Made by a program: the position numbers and the translations under genes
Shown: in pieces, positions 42,655-50,157 of the stretch
Numbering within the stretch: the first letter of the stretch is position 1
Layout of the letters: each line of letters starts with the position of its first letter
Assembly (NCBI RefSeq): GCF_030283145.1
Contig: NZ_JASNWE010000005.1
Span: 744,001-808,000 of the forward strand
Reading direction: 5' to 3'
Length of the DNA stretch: 64,000 nucleotides
DNA from: Actinomadura xylanilytica
Lineage (GTDB): Bacteria; Actinomycetota; Actinomycetes; Streptosporangiales; Streptosporangiaceae
Notes under the pieces: model-generated
The model's database searches: none
The model's input: the letters and a program-made list of their open reading frames with translations, nothing else
What the model was told of the DNA's origin: nothing

Positions 42655-43590
42655 ATGACCAGGCCCCTGACGGACGGCGCACCTGCGCCCGCGATCGACG
42701 AGCGGCACCCGCCGATCAAGGCGCGCCGGATCTCCTTCGACTGGTCGAAAACGCCGCTGCACTGGGTCCCCGGCGACCCCGTCGCCACCCACATGATCAA
42801 CTCTTTCCACCTCGTCCTGCCCGAGGGTGAGAAGTGGTTCATCCAGTGCGTGAAGGACGCCCGCCCGCACATCAGGGACCCGCGGCTGCTGGAGGAGATC
42901 AAGGGCTTCATCGGGCAGGAGATGGTGCACGCCCGCTCCCATCAGGGCGTTCTCGACCAGATCCTGGAGGCCAACGGGATCGAGGTGTCCAGGATCACGG
43001 GACCGGCCGGGCAGGGCAACGCCGACCGGCCGGCCCGGATGGCGGCCCTGAAGGAGAAGTCGCCGCGGTCGTGGCGGCGCAGGCTGCGGTTCGAGCTGGC
43101 CGCGGTCGCCTCGATCGAGCACTACACCGCGGTGCTCGGCCAGTGGATCATGGACAACGAGCGCCTCGACGCGGCCGGGGTGGACCCGATGATGCTGGAC
43201 CTGCTGCGCTGGCACGGCGCCGAGGAGGTCGAGCACCGCTCGGTGGTCTTCGACGTCTACCGGGCGATGGGCGGCCGGTACCCCACCCGCGTCCTGGCCT
43301 GGACGGTGTCGCTGTTCTTCCTCTACTGGGCGCTGATCGGCGGCACGCTCTACCTGCTGAAGCAGGACCCGACGGTCAAGGGGCGGGTGACGCTGCCGCG
43401 CGCCTACCGCTCGTACCGCAGGTCGGTCCGGAAGGGCACGGTGCCGGGCATCTTCCGGCTGCTGCTGGGTGAGGCGCCGGTCTACCTCAAGCCCTCCCAC
43501 CACCCCTCCGAGATCTGCTCCACCCCGCGGGCGCTGGAGTACCTGAAGACCTCCCCGGCCGCGCAGGCCGCGGGGTACGACCCTTATTAG
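42655..43590 (+). CDS. Ferritin-like metal-dependent hydrolase family protein (PF10118)
   Basis: A 311-residue protein. HPPIKARRISFDWSKTPLHWVPGDPVATHMINSFHLVLPEGE is typical of the family annotated as predicted metal-dependent hydrolases. Helical motifs QEMVHARSH, ASIEHYTA and HGAEEVEHRSVVFDVY supply Glu/His ligands for a di-metal site as in ferritin-like proteins. One membrane-associated helix (LFFLYWALIGGTLYLL) is present. The reaction is unknown. The ATG has GAGGGAGAGGG upstream. Confidence 0.85.
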   Translation: MTRPLTDGAPAPAIDERHPPIKARRISFDWSKTPLHWVPGDPVATHMINSFHLVLPEGEKWFIQCVKDARPHIRDPRLLEEIKGFIGQEMVHARSHQGVLDQILEANGIEVSRITGPAGQGNADRPARMAALKEKSPRSWRRRLRFELAAVASIEHYTAVLGQWIMDNERLDAAGVDPMMLDLLRWHGAEEVEHRSVVFDVYRAMGGRYPTRVLAWTVSLFFLYWALIGGTLYLLKQDPTVKGRVTLPRAYRSYRRSVRKGTVPGIFRLLLGEAPVYLKPSHHPSEICSTPRALEYLKTSPAAQAAGYDPY

Positions 43591-43671
43591 TTCTCAAGCT
43601 CGGCCCGGCTTCCTCGCCTGGCGGCTCGGGGCGCCGACCGTGCTTGGGCGAGCGCGACATCGCTTCGCGAT

Positions 43672-43713
43672 CTGGCCGGTGGGGCTCGCCTCCGGCATCG
43701 CCCCACCGGCCAG
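43672..43713. terminator. 14-bp-stem hairpin after the PF10118 gene
   Basis: CTGGCCGGTGGGGC (43672-43685) and GCCCCACCGGCCAG (43700-43713) form a perfect stem with a 14-nt loop that can itself pair (GCC/GGC). A small hairpin ATCGC-TTC-GCGAT lies just before it. The rest of the 281-bp gap (43591-43871) holds no gene that I can support. Confidence 0.8.
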
Positions 43714-43835
43714 GTAGCGCCCTCGCGTGACGGCCGAGGGCCTTGGGCGGGCTCTGGACCCATCGGCCGGTTCTGAAGGGGGCCTGTGGGCCGCCCGTGT
43801 ACGCGTGCGGGTGGCGAGCGTCACTGCGGGGGCCC

Positions 43836-43865
43836 TTGACCGGGGTTCGGCCCGCGCGGTTAATT
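43836..43865 (+). promoter_or_regulatory. Promoter of the M24 peptidase-ephD operon (leaderless)
   Basis: TTGACC (43836-43841) and TTAATT (43860-43865) are spaced 18 bp apart. The start point expected 7 nt after the -10 box is 43872, the G of the GTG start codon. The -10 lies in the palindrome TTAATTAA. Confidence 0.7.
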
Positions 43866-43871
43866 AACATC

Positions 43872-44717
43872 GTGTCCAATAAAATGGGGCTCGCCCGCAC
43901 CGACAACGCCGCGGAGCTCGAGCGATTCCGGGAGATCCAGCGCCTGTGCTACCAGTGCGCCGACGAGGTGGCCGCCACGCTCGAACCGGGCGTGACCGAA
44001 CGCGACGCCTGCCGCCGGATGCGCCGGTGGCTCCGCGCCCACGGCGTGGACGACTGGCTGCACACCCCGTTCGCCTGGTTCGGCGACCGCTCCGCCTTCC
44101 GCGGCTTCAAGGTCCCCACGCAGTTCCTCCCCGGCGGGACGCGCCTGGAGGAGGGCATGCCCTACATCCTCGACATGGCGCCGGTGAAGAAGGGCTACTC
44201 CGCCGACATCGGCTACGGCGGCGTGCTCGGCGAGAACCGGATCTGGGAGCGGGTCGACGCCGACCTCGCCGCCTACCGGACGCTGATCCTCGCGCTCGTC
44301 CGGGAGCGGCGCACGTTCGCCGACGTCTACGCCGAGGTCGACGCCCTCATCGAGCGGCAGGGCTACCAGAACCGGCACGCCAAGTACCCCGGCCGCGTCA
44401 TCGGCCACCAGGTCGGCGTCATCGGCGGCGTCCTGCCCAAGGGGGTCGGGTTCCCGTTCGGGGTCCGGTTCCTCCAGACCATCGGCCGCGAGCTGGTCAA
44501 GGAGCGGCTGGAGGGGCGCTCCCCGCTCTGGAACGGCGCCGCGCAGTCCCAGCATCCGCCGACGCCCGGCCTGTGGGCGGTGGAGCCGCACATCGGGTTC
44601 CGCGGCGTGGGCGTGAAGTTCGAGGAGATCCTCGTGGTGACCGAGGACGACGCGTTCTGGCTCGACGACGACCTGCCGCACGTGCACCGCTGGGCGCGGC
44701 GCGAGGCGGCGGCGTGA
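43872..44717 (+). CDS. M24 family metallopeptidase (aminopeptidase P / prolidase-like)
   Basis: A 281-residue protein with the pita-bread fold pattern: PYILDMAPVKKGYSADIGYGG (metal Asp), IGHQVGVIGG (His), VEPHIGFRGVGVKFEEILVVTED (two Glu ligands). The exact ligand set differs slightly from methionine aminopeptidase, so a prolidase-like or specialised hydrolase role is likely. GTG 43872 has no SD and fits a leaderless mRNA; ATG 43884 is the alternative. The next gene overlaps as GTGA. Confidence 0.85.
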   Translation: MSNKMGLARTDNAAELERFREIQRLCYQCADEVAATLEPGVTERDACRRMRRWLRAHGVDDWLHTPFAWFGDRSAFRGFKVPTQFLPGGTRLEEGMPYILDMAPVKKGYSADIGYGGVLGENRIWERVDADLAAYRTLILALVRERRTFADVYAEVDALIERQGYQNRHAKYPGRVIGHQVGVIGGVLPKGVGFPFGVRFLQTIGRELVKERLEGRSPLWNGAAQSQHPPTPGLWAVEPHIGFRGVGVKFEEILVVTEDDAFWLDDDLPHVHRWARREAAA

Positions 44718-46498
44718 CCGCCGCGACCGGCGGCGGCCCCGCCCCGGCGACGACGGCCCGCCGGGTCCGCGGCGACGGCGTCGACCTGGCCGTCTACGAG
44801 CAGGGCGACCCGTCCCGCCCGACCGTGCTGCTCATGCACGGCTACCCCGACACCCACGCGGTCTGGGACGAGGCCGCCGCGCTCCTGGCGGGCCGCTTCC
44901 ACGTCGTCCGGTACGACGTGCGCGGCTCGGGCGCCTCGTCCCGCCCGTTCGGGCGCGAGCCCTACGCCCTCGACCATCTGATGGCCGACCTGCGCGCGGT
45001 GCTGGACGCCGCCGCGCCCGGCCGCGAGGTCCACCTCGTCGGGCACGACTGGGGCTCCATCCAGGCATGGGAGGCGGTCTGCACGATGCGGGACCGGTTC
45101 GCCTCCTTCACCTCCATCTCCGGGCCGTGCCTCGACCACGTCGGCCTCTGGACCCGCCGCATGATCGCCCGGCCGACCCCGGGCAACCTCCGGCGTGGCG
45201 CCGGCCAGGTCCTGCGGTCCTGGTACATCTACTTCTTCCAGACCCCGGTGCTGCCCGAGCTGGTCTGGCGGAGCGGGATGGCCAGGCCGTTCGCCAAGGC
45301 GCTGGAGATCGGCGAGGGCGTCGCCCCGCGCGCGGGCCACCCGGCGCGGACGCTGCCGCGCGACGGCGCCGCGGGGGTCGGGCTCTACCGCGCCAACATG
45401 CTCGAGCGGCTGCGCGGCCCGCGCGACCGGCGCACCGACGTGCCCACCCAGGTGATCGTCCCGACCCGGGACCTGTTCGTGTCCCCGCACCTGGTGGACG
45501 GGCTCGCCGGACGGGTGCCGAACCTGTCGCTGCGTCCGATCGCCGCCGGGCACTGGGTGCCGCGCAGCCATCCGGCCGTCGTCGCCCGTTGGGTCGCCGA
45601 GCACATCACCGGCGTCACCGGCGGGCCGCTCACCGCCGCCGAGTCCCGGGGGCTGCGCCGCGCGCGGGCCGTCCCGGGCCGGCGCCCCTTCGAGGGGTCG
45701 CTGGTCGTGGTCACCGGCGCCGGCAGCGGCATCGGGCGGGCCACCGCGCTCGCCTTCGCCGAACGGGGCGCCGAGGTGATCGCGGCCGACCTGGACCCGG
45801 CCACCGCGCAGCGCACCGCCGAGCTGGCCGGGCTGCTCGGCCCGGCCGCGCACGCGTTCCAGGTGGACGTGTCCGACCAGGCCGCGATGGAGGACTTCGC
45901 CAAGTCGGTCCTGCACGGCCACGGCGTCCCGGACGTGGTGGTCAACAACGCCGGGATCGGCATGGCCGGGCCGTTCCTGGAGCACACGGCGCGGGACTGG
46001 GAGCAGGTCCTCGGCGTCAACCTGTGGGGCGTCGTGCACGGCTCCCGACTGTTCGCGGCGCAGATGGCCGAGCGGGGGGAGGGCGGGCACATCGTCAACA
46101 CCGCCTCGGCGGCGGCGTACACGCCCTCGCGCTCCCTGCCCGCGTACGCGACCAGCAAGGCGGCGGTGCTGATGCTGTCGCAGTGCCTGCGGGCCGAGCT
46201 GCGCGGCAAGGGCATCGGGGTCAGCGCGATCTGCCCGGGGATCGTCGACACCGGCATCACCCGGACCTCGCGGTTCGTCGGGCACGGCGAGGCCGGGCAG
46301 GAGCGGAGCCGGGAGCGGGCGGCGCGGGCGTACGCGCTGCGCGGCTTCGGCCCTGAGGGCGTCGCCGAGCAGATCGTCGCCGCCGTCCGGGACGACCGCG
46401 CGGTCGTCCCGGTCACGGTGGAGGCGCGGCTCGCCCACCTCGGTTCGCGGCTGTCACCGCGCCTCATGCGCCTCCTGGCCCGCGTCGACGCCGGCTAG
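44714..46498 (+). CDS. ephD: EphD-like fusion: alpha/beta (epoxide) hydrolase + short-chain dehydrogenase
   Basis: A 594-residue two-domain protein, like M. tuberculosis EphD. Residues 1-300: alpha/beta hydrolase with LLMHGYPDTHAVWDEAAALL, VGHDWGSIQAW (Asp nucleophile as in epoxide hydrolases) and GHWVPRSHP. Residues 320-594: SDR with VVVTGAGSGIGRATALAFAERG (cofactor), NNAGIGMAGPF and YATSK (Tyr/Lys). The substrate is probably a lipid. It is coupled to the M24 gene (GTGA). Its TAG stop shares the bases CTAG with the stop of the convergent SARP gene. Confidence 0.93.
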   Translation: MTAATGGGPAPATTARRVRGDGVDLAVYEQGDPSRPTVLLMHGYPDTHAVWDEAAALLAGRFHVVRYDVRGSGASSRPFGREPYALDHLMADLRAVLDAAAPGREVHLVGHDWGSIQAWEAVCTMRDRFASFTSISGPCLDHVGLWTRRMIARPTPGNLRRGAGQVLRSWYIYFFQTPVLPELVWRSGMARPFAKALEIGEGVAPRAGHPARTLPRDGAAGVGLYRANMLERLRGPRDRRTDVPTQVIVPTRDLFVSPHLVDGLAGRVPNLSLRPIAAGHWVPRSHPAVVARWVAEHITGVTGGPLTAAESRGLRRARAVPGRRPFEGSLVVVTGAGSGIGRATALAFAERGAEVIAADLDPATAQRTAELAGLLGPAAHAFQVDVSDQAAMEDFAKSVLHGHGVPDVVVNNAGIGMAGPFLEHTARDWEQVLGVNLWGVVHGSRLFAAQMAERGEGGHIVNTASAAAYTPSRSLPAYATSKAAVLMLSQCLRAELRGKGIGVSAICPGIVDTGITRTSRFVGHGEAGQERSRERAARAYALRGFGPEGVAEQIVAAVRDDRAVVPVTVEARLAHLGSRLSPRLMRLLARVDAG

Positions 46499-48384
46499 CG
46501 GCGAGGGCCGCCGGGGTCGGCGCAGACGGCGGTCTCGGCCATGCCCTCGGGGTCGGCCGGGGCCGCCGGGCGGTCAGGGCCGCCCGGGAGGCCGGGGCCG
46601 CCCGGGACATCAGGACCGTCAGGGACGTCGGGGAGGTCCCGCGCGTACAGCCCCAGCAGTGTCGGGAGGCGGTAGGTGTCGTGCCCGCCGTCATCGGTTC
46701 CGGAGTACTCGACCAGCCCGGCGTTCATGAGCGCGCCGATCAGGTCCTCGGCCTCGTCCAGGCTCTCCGCCAGGGCCGCCGCGGCCTCGGTCGCGCAGAA
46801 CCGCCCGGCGCCCCGGCGGCCGAGCAGGCGGAGGGCCCGCCGGGCGGGCGGGGCCAGCCCGGCGCAGGCGCGGGCGAGGACGGGCCGCAGCTCCAGATCA
46901 CCGGCGCGCAGCTCGTCCAGCCGCCGGTCCTCGTCGCCCAGCCGGGCCGCCAGCCGGCCGACGCTCGAATGGGGCGTCGCCGCCAGCCGGCCCCCGGCGA
47001 TCCGCAGCGCCAGCGGGAGATGCCCGCACAGCTCGGCGACCAGGGCGGCGGCGGCCGGCTCGGCGGAGACCCGCGCGGCGCCGCCCACCCGGGTCAGCAG
47101 CTCCACCGAGTCCTCGGGGGCGAAGGCGCCCAGGTCGACCCGGTCCGCGAAGCCGATCCCCGGCAGGCGGCCCCGGCAGGTGATGAGCACCGGGCATCCA
47201 GGGGCGCCGGTGAGCAGGGGCCGCACCTGGTGCTCCCCGGTGGCGCCGTCCAGCACGACCAGCGCCCGGAGGCCCGCCATCCGGTAGCGGTACAGCTCGG
47301 CGCGCTCCGCGGCGGACGCGGGGACGTCCGCGCCGTCCACCCCGAGCAGGCTGAGCAGCCGGGCCAGCGCCGGCATCGGGTCGCCCCCGTCCCGGCGCAG
47401 GTCCACGTGGAACCGCCCGTCCGGGAAGACCGCCTCCCATAAGTGCGCGAGGTGCAGCGCCAGCGCGGACTTGCCGGTCCCCGGTCCGCCGCTGATCACG
47501 CAGATCGTGGGGGCGGACCGGCCGGACGCGGTCTCCAGCAGCCGGGACACCTCCGCGAGCTGCTCCTCGCGGCCGGTGAAGTCGGGAAGGTCCGCCGGGA
47601 GCGGAGGCCGCCGGGGCGGCTCCCGGCGCGTCCCCACGCCCGGGGCCGGATCGAGGGACGGGTCGCACGCGTGGATCGCCCGCTCCAGCCGGCGCAGCCC
47701 CGCGCCGGGCTCCAGCCCGAGCTCCTCGCCGAGCAGCGCGCGGCCGTCCCGGAAGACCCGCAGCGCCTCGGACTGCCGCCCGCACCGGTACAGCGCGAGC
47801 ATGAGCTGGCCGCGCAGCCGCTCGCGGAGCGGGTTGCGGGTCAGCTGCCCGAGGATCTCCCCCACCAGCTCCGGATGGCGGGACAGCGCGAGCCCGACGT
47901 CGAGCCAGTCCTCCAGCACCGCCAGCCGCCGCTCCTCCAGGGCGGGCCGCGCCTGCCGGACGAAGTCGTGGGCGGCGCCGTCGAGCGGCGCCCCACCCCA
48001 CAGCCCGAGCGCCTCCCGCAGGAGGGCCTCCGCCTCCTCCGGGCGCCCGCCCGCCATCGCGGCCCGGCCGCGGGCGGCCAGGCCCATGAACACCTCCAGG
48101 TCGAACCCGCCCGGCTCCACGTGGATCGCGTAGCCCGAGCCGCGGCGCAGGATCGTCGGCGCCCCGAGCACCCTGCGCAGCGCCGACACGTGCTGGCGGA
48201 GCTGCACGAGCGCGGTGGCGGGCGGCACCGCCCACAGCGCCGAGACCAGCGCCTGGTCGGACACCACCTGGCCGGCCTCCAGCAGCAGCGCGCCGAGCAC
48301 GGCCCGGCGCAGGGCGCCGTCCACCGCGACGGGAACCCCGTCGTCACTCACCTCGACCGGACCGAGAATCCTGTAGACCAACAC
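46495..48384 (-). CDS. SARP/AfsR-type regulator with NB-ARC ATPase domain
   Basis: A 629-residue regulator. OmpR-like winged helix at residues 1-92 (YRILGPVEVSDDGVPVAVDGALRRAVLGALLLEAGQVVS in outline), BTAD at about 95-245 (GGFDLEVFMGLAARGRAAMAGGRPEEAEALLREALGLWGG in outline), and NB-ARC with Walker A ISGGPGTGKSALALHLA and LVVLDGA. No TPR C-terminus remains, so it is shorter than AfsR. SARPs activate secondary-metabolite clusters. The start is GTG 48384 with GGAGGT upstream, divergent from the 29-aa peptide gene by 127 bp, which suggests that it controls the peptide operon. Confidence 0.9.
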   Translation of the reverse strand: MLVYRILGPVEVSDDGVPVAVDGALRRAVLGALLLEAGQVVSDQALVSALWAVPPATALVQLRQHVSALRRVLGAPTILRRGSGYAIHVEPGGFDLEVFMGLAARGRAAMAGGRPEEAEALLREALGLWGGAPLDGAAHDFVRQARPALEERRLAVLEDWLDVGLALSRHPELVGEILGQLTRNPLRERLRGQLMLALYRCGRQSEALRVFRDGRALLGEELGLEPGAGLRRLERAIHACDPSLDPAPGVGTRREPPRRPPLPADLPDFTGREEQLAEVSRLLETASGRSAPTICVISGGPGTGKSALALHLAHLWEAVFPDGRFHVDLRRDGGDPMPALARLLSLLGVDGADVPASAAERAELYRYRMAGLRALVVLDGATGEHQVRPLLTGAPGCPVLITCRGRLPGIGFADRVDLGAFAPEDSVELLTRVGGAARVSAEPAAAALVAELCGHLPLALRIAGGRLAATPHSSVGRLAARLGDEDRRLDELRAGDLELRPVLARACAGLAPPARRALRLLGRRGAGRFCATEAAAALAESLDEAEDLIGALMNAGLVEYSGTDDGGHDTYRLPTLLGLYARDLPDVPDGPDVPGGPGLPGGPDRPAAPADPEGMAETAVCADPGGPRR

Positions 48385-48429
48385 GGCGGCACCTCCGACC
48401 TGGGTGGACGAGCCGAACGTACAAGATCC

Positions 48430-48447
48430 ATTTATCGGGCCATTATC
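48430..48447 (+). promoter_or_regulatory. Candidate SARP binding site (direct heptamers, 11-bp period)
   Basis: ATTTATC (48430-48436) and CATTATC (48441-48447) are direct repeats starting 11 bp apart and sharing TTATC. SARPs typically bind heptamer direct repeats with this period next to the -10 box. The site lies 65-82 bp before the peptide start and 46 bp from the regulator start. Confidence 0.4.
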
Positions 48448-48511
48448 GTCTCGCTCAACGGCGCCGCCGATGATGAGGAGGTCATCAACTCTTCAAGGGA
48501 AGGGGCCTCCA

Positions 48512-48601
48512 ATGGTCGCCATCAAGAGCAGCACCAAGCAGGTCCGCTACGTCATGGGCGCCATGACCGCGGTGTTCTTCAGCCTTTGCCACGCTTCCTG
48601 A
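48512..48601 (+). CDS. 29-residue cationic-hydrophobic peptide (candidate precursor or signal peptide)
   Basis: ATG 48512 has a strong SD (GAAGGGG, 6-7 nt upstream). The first 12 residues are polar and basic (Lys5, Lys9, Arg12); residues 13-26 are hydrophobic (VMGAMTAVFFSLC), and the end is CHAS with a single Cys26. It looks like a signal-peptide-sized membrane peptide. It is divergent from the SARP gene, followed after 16 bp by a strong hairpin, and then by a PaaK-like enzyme and a presenilin-like protease. I know of no matching family; a precursor role is inferred. Confidence 0.6.
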   Translation: MVAIKSSTKQVRYVMGAMTAVFFSLCHAS

Positions 48602-48617
48602 TCACGACCGAATGAGC

Positions 48618-48645
48618 GTGTGGGGAGGCCGCGGCCTCCCCACAC
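48618..48645 (+). terminator. 28-bp perfect palindrome: terminator or attenuator after the peptide gene
   Basis: A 13-bp stem (48618-48630 with 48633-48645) with only GC between the arms. It lies 16 bp after the peptide stop. With no other promoter seen before 48698, partial read-through would give much more peptide mRNA than enzyme mRNA, a usual pattern for precursor-peptide operons. Confidence 0.75.
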
Positions 48646-48697
48646 ACACGTCCGCGCCCCGGGGCCCCGCCCCGGGCTTGCCGTCAACGGAGGCGAA

Positions 48698-50110
48698 GTG
48701 CTGGAGACCGGTGTCCGGCAGGTACGGGTCGCGCTGGCCATGGTGTTCGGCCGGCCGCTGAACGTCGGGCTGGTCGAGCGGCTGGTCGAGGACGCGCTGG
48801 CGACCCTGGACGAGTTCGGCTCGCCGGGCGAGGACGTCGAGCAGCTCATCGACGGGCCGTTCGCCGACCCCGCCGACCGGCGCGACCTCCAGACCCGCGC
48901 CCTCCAGCGGACCGCGCGCCGGCTGCACCGGTCCTCCCGGTTCTACCGGGAGCGCCTCGACGCCGCCGGGATCGACCCGGGCGGCCTCACGCTGGAGACG
49001 CTGCGCTCGGTCCCGGTCACCGTCAAGCGCGACCTGGTGGACCGCGGGAAGGACTTCATCTGCGGACGGCCGTACCTGGCCACGCAGACGACCGGGACGA
49101 CCGGCGTCCCGGTGCGGGTGTGGCTGTCGCGGTACGAGATCGAGCTGTGGCCCGCGCTGATCGCGCTGTCGATGCTGCTGCGCGGCGAGATCCGGCCCGG
49201 CGACTGCATGCAGATGAACCTGAGCTCCCGCGCGACCGCCGCGATGCAGGAGGACCTGGCGATGCTGCGGCTCGCCGGCGCCGCCGGCCGCGTCGTCGGC
49301 CAGGTGGCGCCGGACGAGTCCCTGGACCACCTGCTGGACGGCGTCACGCCCCCGACGATCCTCAACGGCTACCCCAGCTACATCGGGCAGCTGGTCACGG
49401 CGGCCCGCCGCCGCGGCCTCGGGCCCGCCGACTTCCGGCTGCGCGCCCTGTACGTGGGCGGCGAGGTCCTCTCCCCCCACCTGGCCGAGGCGGTCCGCGC
49501 CACGTTCGGCATCGAGCAGGTCAACGACACCTACGGGGCGACCGAGCTGCTGCCCGTCGGCGGCCGGACCTGCAACGGCGGCCACGTGCACCTCGACCCG
49601 AACATGGGGTACGCCGAGGTGCTGGACCTGGAGACCGGCGAGCCCGCCGAACCCGGTGGGCTCGGCACGCTCACCGTCACGCCGTACTACCCGTACCGCG
49701 ACTGCATGCCGGTGCTGCGCTACGACACCCGCGACATCGTGCGGGCGCTCCCCGAGCCCCTGGACTGCGAGCTGTCCGCCGTGCCCGCCGTATCGCAGAT
49801 CCTCGGCAAGGAGAGCCGGCTGCTGCGCACCGGCGACGGCGTCGTCACGCAGCGGGACGTCGTGGAGGCGCTCGACGGCCTGCCGGGCGTGGAGTGGCCC
49901 GTGCGCCACCGCGCCCGCGTGGACGCCGGCCGCCTGCACGTCACCGTCGTCGCGCCGGGCCTGTCGACCACCGACGTCGTCGAGCGGTTCGCCGGACGCG
50001 GCATCGACGCCACCGCCGAGATCGCCGACCTGGACGAGCAGGACGCGCGGCGGCTCTGCCCGCTGCGCTGCGACCTGCGCGAGGAGACTTTCGTGAGAGG
50101 TGCCGCATGA
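48698..50110 (+). CDS. PaaK-like adenylate-forming enzyme (phenylacetate-CoA ligase / CoF synthetase type)
   Basis: A 470-residue protein. TQTTGTTGVPVRVWLS is the A3 loop, LNGYPSYIGQLVTAA and RALYVGGEVLSP are PaaK-like, DTYGATELLPVGG is A5, and RYDTRDIV is A7. The region after residue 390 is short, and I see no A10 Lys. The N-terminal 80 residues are helical and unlike PaaK. It should form an acyl- or peptidyl-adenylate; the substrate is unknown. GTG 48698 has GGAGG at 4-5 nt. Its stop overlaps the ATG of a 16-codon ORF. Confidence 0.8.
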   Translation: MLETGVRQVRVALAMVFGRPLNVGLVERLVEDALATLDEFGSPGEDVEQLIDGPFADPADRRDLQTRALQRTARRLHRSSRFYRERLDAAGIDPGGLTLETLRSVPVTVKRDLVDRGKDFICGRPYLATQTTGTTGVPVRVWLSRYEIELWPALIALSMLLRGEIRPGDCMQMNLSSRATAAMQEDLAMLRLAGAAGRVVGQVAPDESLDHLLDGVTPPTILNGYPSYIGQLVTAARRRGLGPADFRLRALYVGGEVLSPHLAEAVRATFGIEQVNDTYGATELLPVGGRTCNGGHVHLDPNMGYAEVLDLETGEPAEPGGLGTLTVTPYYPYRDCMPVLRYDTRDIVRALPEPLDCELSAVPAVSQILGKESRLLRTGDGVVTQRDVVEALDGLPGVEWPVRHRARVDAGRLHVTVVAPGLSTTDVVERFAGRGIDATAEIADLDEQDARRLCPLRCDLREETFVRGAA

Positions 50111-50157
50111 GGCCGGCGACGGAGAGCCCGATGAGACGAGCGGGGGACGCGACGTGA
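50107..50157 (+). CDS. 16-codon ORF coupling the PaaK-like and protease genes
   Basis: ATG 50107 overlaps the enzyme's stop (ATGA) and TGA 50155-50157 overlaps the next start GTG 50154 (GTGA). The product would be MRPATESPMRRAGDAT. It may be a second small peptide or only a translational bridge. Both overlaps are exact, but such short ORFs can arise by chance. Confidence 0.35.
   Translation: MRPATESPMRRAGDAT

Noticed and set aside
43591..43871. Small genes in the gap before the M24 peptidase
   Set aside because: Open frames there lack an SD and recognisable domains; the stretch is explained by a terminator and a promoter.
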